Shown: piece after piece, positions 60,912 through 64,000 of the stretch | How the letters are laid out: each line of letters starts with the position of its first letter | Numbering within the stretch: the stretch's first letter is position 1 | Assembly (NCBI GenBank): GCA_018402565.1 | Contig: JAGYIQ010000006.1 | Location: 186,001-250,000 of the forward strand | Length of the DNA: 64,000 bases | From: Pirellulaceae bacterium | GTDB taxonomy: Bacteria; Planctomycetota; Planctomycetia; Pirellulales; Pirellulaceae | Direction: 5' to 3' | Notes under the pieces: generated by a model | The model's input: only the letters and a program-made list of their open reading frames with translations | Database searches by the model: none | What the model was told of the DNA's origin: nothing | Translations under genes and position numbers: made by a program

Positions 60912-61871
60912 TTGAAGATCGCATTGATTAGCCAACCCATGCCTTCCAATGGCGGGCCTTCCAATGGCGGGCCTTCCGGTCCGTTGGCTGGGCAACCGAC
61001 ATCGTTTCAGCCCCTCGTACGAGAGACGCCGGCGGTGCTATTGGTGGGTGACGATCACGGATGGTGGAGAGCGGTCGATCTGTGGCCAGGCGAATTTGCG
61101 GAGGAGAGGGCGGGAGCCGCGTTGGAGTTGATTCGCCGATGGCCGGAGCTGGGCGAGCACGGTCGGTGGGACAGCCCGCGCTATTCGCTGCCCGAGCCGG
61201 GGACGTTTGCTTGGTTGTCGCCGGTGGTCGAGCCCAACAAGATCCTTTGTATCGGCTTGAACTACGCCGATCACGCCGCTGAGACGGGCGCCGAGCAGCC
61301 GACGCTGCCCGTTGTGTTCAGCAAGTTCTCGACCACACTCACGGGGCACCAGCAGCCCATCGTTTTGCCCCAGATCAGTGAGAAGGTTGACTTCGAGGCG
61401 GAGTTGGTTGTGGTTATCGGCAAGGCGGGGCGGAACATTGCCGAGCACGAGGCGATGTCGCATGTGTTCGGGTACACTTGCGGCCATGACGTGTCGGCGC
61501 GGGATTGGCAGAAGGGTCGGCCTGGCGGACAGTGGCTGGTGGGAAAGACGTTCGACTCGTTTGCGCCTCTAGGACCATGGATAGTGATTGCGGACCCTGC
61601 CGAGGCACCGGGTTCTCGTCGGGTCCAATTCCGACTCAACGGCCAAGTCATGCAGGATTCGTCGACGGAGCATTTCATATTCAGCATTGCCCATTTGATT
61701 GCTCATATCTCGCAGTTCTGCACCTTGCTGCCGGGGGATCTGCTGTTCACGGGTACCCCGTCGGGCGTTGGGGTCGCGCGGAAGCCACCTGTGTTTATGC
61801 AGGCGGGAGATCGTGTGGAGGTGGAAATCGAGGGGATAGGCGTGCTAGCAAATCCAGTCGTCCAATTTTAG
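60912..61871 (+). CDS. Fumarylacetoacetate hydrolase-family protein
   Basis: Probable acylpyruvase/ureidoglycolate-lyase-type enzyme of 319 residues. The C-terminal FAH fold is typical: ILCIGLNYADHAAETG, FSKFSTTLTGHQQPI, metal site VDFEAELVVVIGKAG, YTCGHDVSARDWQ, SIAHLIAHISQFCTLLPGDL and TGTPSGVG. The TTG at 60912 has GGGAGA ahead. Its first 25 residues include PSNGGPSNGGPSGP from a 15-bp tandem duplication (60942-60971), probably neutral. Unrelated in operon terms to the FAH gene at 31.8 kb. Substrate unknown. Confidence 0.92.
   Translation: MKIALISQPMPSNGGPSNGGPSGPLAGQPTSFQPLVRETPAVLLVGDDHGWWRAVDLWPGEFAEERAGAALELIRRWPELGEHGRWDSPRYSLPEPGTFAWLSPVVEPNKILCIGLNYADHAAETGAEQPTLPVVFSKFSTTLTGHQQPIVLPQISEKVDFEAELVVVIGKAGRNIAEHEAMSHVFGYTCGHDVSARDWQKGRPGGQWLVGKTFDSFAPLGPWIVIADPAEAPGSRRVQFRLNGQVMQDSSTEHFIFSIAHLIAHISQFCTLLPGDLLFTGTPSGVGVARKPPVFMQAGDRVEVEIEGIGVLANPVVQF
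60942..60980 (+). repeat. 15-bp tandem duplication in FAH-gene N-terminus
   Basis: CCTTCCAATGGCGGG occurs at 60942-60956 and 60957-60971, followed by a partial third copy. It is in frame and adds SNGGP pentapeptides. Confidence 0.92.
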
Positions 61872-62226
61872 CTCGCAATGAGCCGGAGTGGCGGCCGGTT
61901 GCTGGCGGGCGCTGCTCGGGTGGAAGATTCGCTTTGCGGTAACTGGGTGGCCTGTGACAAAGCAGTGAGGCGGACTGTAGCGGATTTGGTGTTTTCGCCG
62001 AAACCGGTAGTAGGTGGCTTGGCATGACGCCAGGTCGCTGGGCTGGCTTTTCCAGGTGGATGTCGGGGCAGGTAATGGCGATGATTGAGGGCGGGTGTCG
62101 CCCTTGGTGCATGCCGTTCGCTTGTCAGATCCCCTTTTCTTGTGCGATCGGGCTGCAGTTCACCGAATGGGACGGATCCCGTGGGTGTCGCTGCCCTTAA
62201 AACTTAGAACAGGAACCACGTCGAAA
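61872..62226. other. Spacer between FAH and membrane protein genes
   Basis: About 355 bases. No RNA gene, repeat or terminator recognised. An in-frame extension of the next gene to 62095 exists but lacks a ribosome binding site. Confidence 0.5.
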
Positions 62227-63306
62227 ATGGATTTTCGACAGAACGCGGCGCGACGACGCCGAGTGATGCGTGATGAGCGGCCGGAGGTGGTGGCAACGGT
62301 GGTAGCTGTGCCCACTCAGCAGCCGTTGCGGCGATACTGTACCGAGGAGGTGTTGGCTTCCCAGCCAACGCTGCTGCAGTTTTTGCCGACGAAGCCTTGG
62401 CTGGTAGCGGTGGTACTGTCGTTGACCTTGGCGGCAGCCGGGCTGATTCTTTTGGCGCCCGTGATCAGTGACCAACTGCCGGACTCCGGGCGTTCGTTAT
62501 CTGTCAGTCCACTTGAATTGTTGGATGCGGGGCGTTCGGGCTCGCTGGCTCAGGTTGGCTTGCAGACGATTGCCATTCTGAACTGGGTGTTGGCTTATCA
62601 GATTTTTCACTTGCGCCGTCACCGCGAGGACGACTATCACGGTGTCTACCAAGTTTGGTGGTGGTGTTTATGGCCGTTGGGGATCGTATCGCTGTTGAGC
62701 TCAGGGGTCGTTGCCGAAGTGTTGGTGGCTGTGCTCCGTGCCTGGTATCCTGCGGAGTGGTTGGTGACGACGACCTGGGGCGTGTTGGTGACGGGAGTCG
62801 TGATTGCGGGTTTGCTGGTGCCGCGACTGTTTGCTGAGTTGAGGGAGTGTTTGACGGCGCGAGTGTTCCTCGTATTGACCACCCTGGCGGCTGTTGGCTT
62901 TGCGATGGTGCGTGTCGCGACAAATTTCGATGCTTTGGCTGGTAGTGCGGCTCTTCTGACCACGACCATGGAGTGGTGGGTGTTGTTGAATGTGTTTAGC
63001 TTCGCCTGCTTGCAGAGTGCTCTGAGTTTTGTGGCTACGGACGTTATGGGGCAGAGAGATGCGGTCAGCGAGTCCGGTGAGGAATCGGCATGTGATGTGA
63101 CCGAGTCCGGTGTGGGGAAGCGGGAGCAGGCTCACAGCGAGCGTTCCTCGGTCGTTGGCGAGGTGCCGTCCGAGCTGGCGGCGGACGCAGCGGACGCAGT
63201 GGAGCGACTGGCGTCGTCGGGCGTGGTTGTGCGGGAGAGCGAGTCTAACGTGGAGGACTCGGACGCCAACTTACTGCAACGGCGCAAGCGCCGGCGGGCG
63301 GCTTAG
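62227..63306 (+). CDS. Four- to six-segment membrane protein of unknown function
   Basis: A 359-residue protein that I do not recognise. A basic N-terminus (FRQNAARRRRVMRDE) is followed by about six hydrophobic segments between residues 60 and 275 and a hydrophilic, acidic C-terminal tail of about 85 residues ending in RRKRRRAA. ATG 62227 is used because AGGAA lies 11 bases ahead and the earlier frame has no site. The stop overlaps the 3' end of the convergent gene at 63303. Confidence 0.75.
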   Translation: MDFRQNAARRRRVMRDERPEVVATVVAVPTQQPLRRYCTEEVLASQPTLLQFLPTKPWLVAVVLSLTLAAAGLILLAPVISDQLPDSGRSLSVSPLELLDAGRSGSLAQVGLQTIAILNWVLAYQIFHLRRHREDDYHGVYQVWWWCLWPLGIVSLLSSGVVAEVLVAVLRAWYPAEWLVTTTWGVLVTGVVIAGLLVPRLFAELRECLTARVFLVLTTLAAVGFAMVRVATNFDALAGSAALLTTTMEWWVLLNVFSFACLQSALSFVATDVMGQRDAVSESGEESACDVTESGVGKREQAHSERSSVVGEVPSELAADAADAVERLASSGVVVRESESNVEDSDANLLQRRKRRRAA

Positions 63307-64000
63307 TTCCGCGTTTCCCAGAGGGTTTCGGGTAGGTGTTCGAGGGCGGTGAAGCGTTGGTACTTTAGATTCTGGGTGTGTTCCTCCCAAGTTAGGGCCG
63401 TTGGACTGAGGCCATCAGCGACCAACGTTTCGCAGGCTCTGAGCCAATCTTTGTCTTTAAGTGGTGGCAAATCGGTCGGGTCATGCCCCAGGGCGTGGGC
63501 GATGTCGGGCAGAAACCATTGGAACGTTGCCACAACATCTCGACAGCGGGTGGCGACGTCATTCTGTTCCGCGCGATCGTCTGGGCGCACGAAGAGTTTG
63601 GGGGCTTGGCCGACGGTCCAGAGGAAGCTCCAGGTGACGGTCCGGCAACTGACAGCGTTGGTCGAGTAACTCAAGACGATGTGGCGATTGTTGGTGGAAA
63701 AAATCGAGTAGTTCAAAGAGTCGAAGTGCAGCAGGGAACGAGTGACTAGCGAGTCGTAGGCCACGGTGTTTACCGAACTGTCGGGCGAGTGGTCTTCGGG
63801 ACCGAGATCACTCAACCAAAAGTCGAGGACCTGCTGTTGGTTCTGGATACCGGCGACTCGGGCCGGGAATTGATTTGGGAACTGGGTGTGAAGCAGGACG
63901 GGGACATGCGTCTCCTCGGACCAGAGACTGTTGGGGGAGTACCCAATGCCGTAGTGCTCGCCCAATCCGTAGCCGGATTCGGCCGTCAGAAGTATAGCCA
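63303..64000 (-). CDS. Sulfatase/alkaline-phosphatase-superfamily protein, C-terminal part
   Basis: The minus-strand frame is open to the right window edge, so the start is outside. The visible 230 or so residues begin with LLTAESGYGLGEHYGIGY and SLWSEETHVPVLLHT, the late metal-site region of sulfatase-fold enzymes (compare T-D-H-G-x-x-L-G-E-H in family members; here the Asp-His pair is Glu-Ser). The C-terminal 150 residues are not recognised. The changed metal residues could mean a non-catalytic or distantly related member; the N-terminal half would decide. Confidence 0.7.
   Translation of the reverse strand, partial: AILLTAESGYGLGEHYGIGYSPNSLWSEETHVPVLLHTQFPNQFPARVAGIQNQQQVLDFWLSDLGPEDHSPDSSVNTVAYDSLVTRSLLHFDSLNYSIFSTNNRHIVLSYSTNAVSCRTVTWSFLWTVGQAPKLFVRPDDRAEQNDVATRCRDVVATFQWFLPDIAHALGHDPTDLPPLKDKDWLRACETLVADGLSPTALTWEEHTQNLKYQRFTALEHLPETLWETRN

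Overview
The window reads as a chromosomal segment of a planctomycete, most likely of the Pirellulaceae type. The evidence is family content. There is a DUF1501 protein next to a PSCyt1/DUF1549/DUF1553 cytochrome, sulfatases, a fused ResB-CcsA cytochrome c assembly protein, a tetrahydromethanopterin formyltransferase (Ftr), and many short operons with ATGA/GTGA overlaps separated by long non-coding stretches. No rRNA, tRNA, CRISPR array, plasmid or prophage signature was seen.

Layout. 1-5.7 kb (+): 3' part of a rhomboid protease, aroB, a sugar-type ABC ATPase, an ABC permease with a large inserted soluble segment, and a GNAT acetyltransferase. 5.7-13.3 kb (-): DUF1501 and PSCyt1/DUF1553 pair, CocE-type hydrolase, metallophosphoesterase. 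13.8-15.3 kb (+): alkaline phosphatase. 16.5-22.3 kb (-): a seven-gene group-3b-type [NiFe] hydrogenase operon (cNMP-binding protein, HydB, HydG, HydD, HydA, maturation protease, HypA), then a TauE/SafE permease. 23.7-28.7 kb (+): purA, a frame-broken uppS, tig with terminator, YheT-like hydrolase. 29.9-31.5 kb: an intact IS4-family insertion sequence. 31.8-34.8 kb (-): prepilin-peptidase-like protein, ftr and a fumarylacetoacetase-fold enzyme in one operon. 35-42 kb: membrane protein, VIT/VWA protein, an unknown protein coupled to an OPT transporter. 43.2-46.9 kb (-): a Y1 (RAYT-like) transposase and a CDP-alcohol transferase/CdsA pair. 48.3-50.9 kb (+): XPB-like helicase with a Bax1 (DUF790) nuclease. 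51.4-57 kb (+): CcsBA fusion and a sulfatase. 57.3-64 kb: Mn-type superoxide dismutase, an HD/PAS/GGDEF regulator, a second FAH-fold enzyme, a membrane protein, and the C-terminal part of another sulfatase-superfamily protein at the right edge.

The most striking structure is not a gene. Four long intergenic spacers (about 15.7-16.4, 28.9-29.9, 42.3-42.9 and 47.1-48.2 kb) are filled with dozens of diverged copies of one element whose core is GGGG(A/C)CAGGCAA. Copies run one way in three arrays and both ways in the array beside the Y1 transposase gene. One array also carries five copies of a hairpin whose arms vary, partly with retained pairing. The IS4 element has inserted inside a unit of that array. 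This looks like a planctomycete REP/BIME system with its RAYT transposase. Separately, in-frame 12-15 bp tandem duplications occur in several unrelated genes and short tandem repeats occur in several leader regions, so local repeat expansion seems common in this genome.

Limits: all assignments come from reading the sequence without database searches. Family-level calls are firm where motifs are cited. Substrates, start codons without a clear ribosome binding site, and all regulatory statements are less certain.
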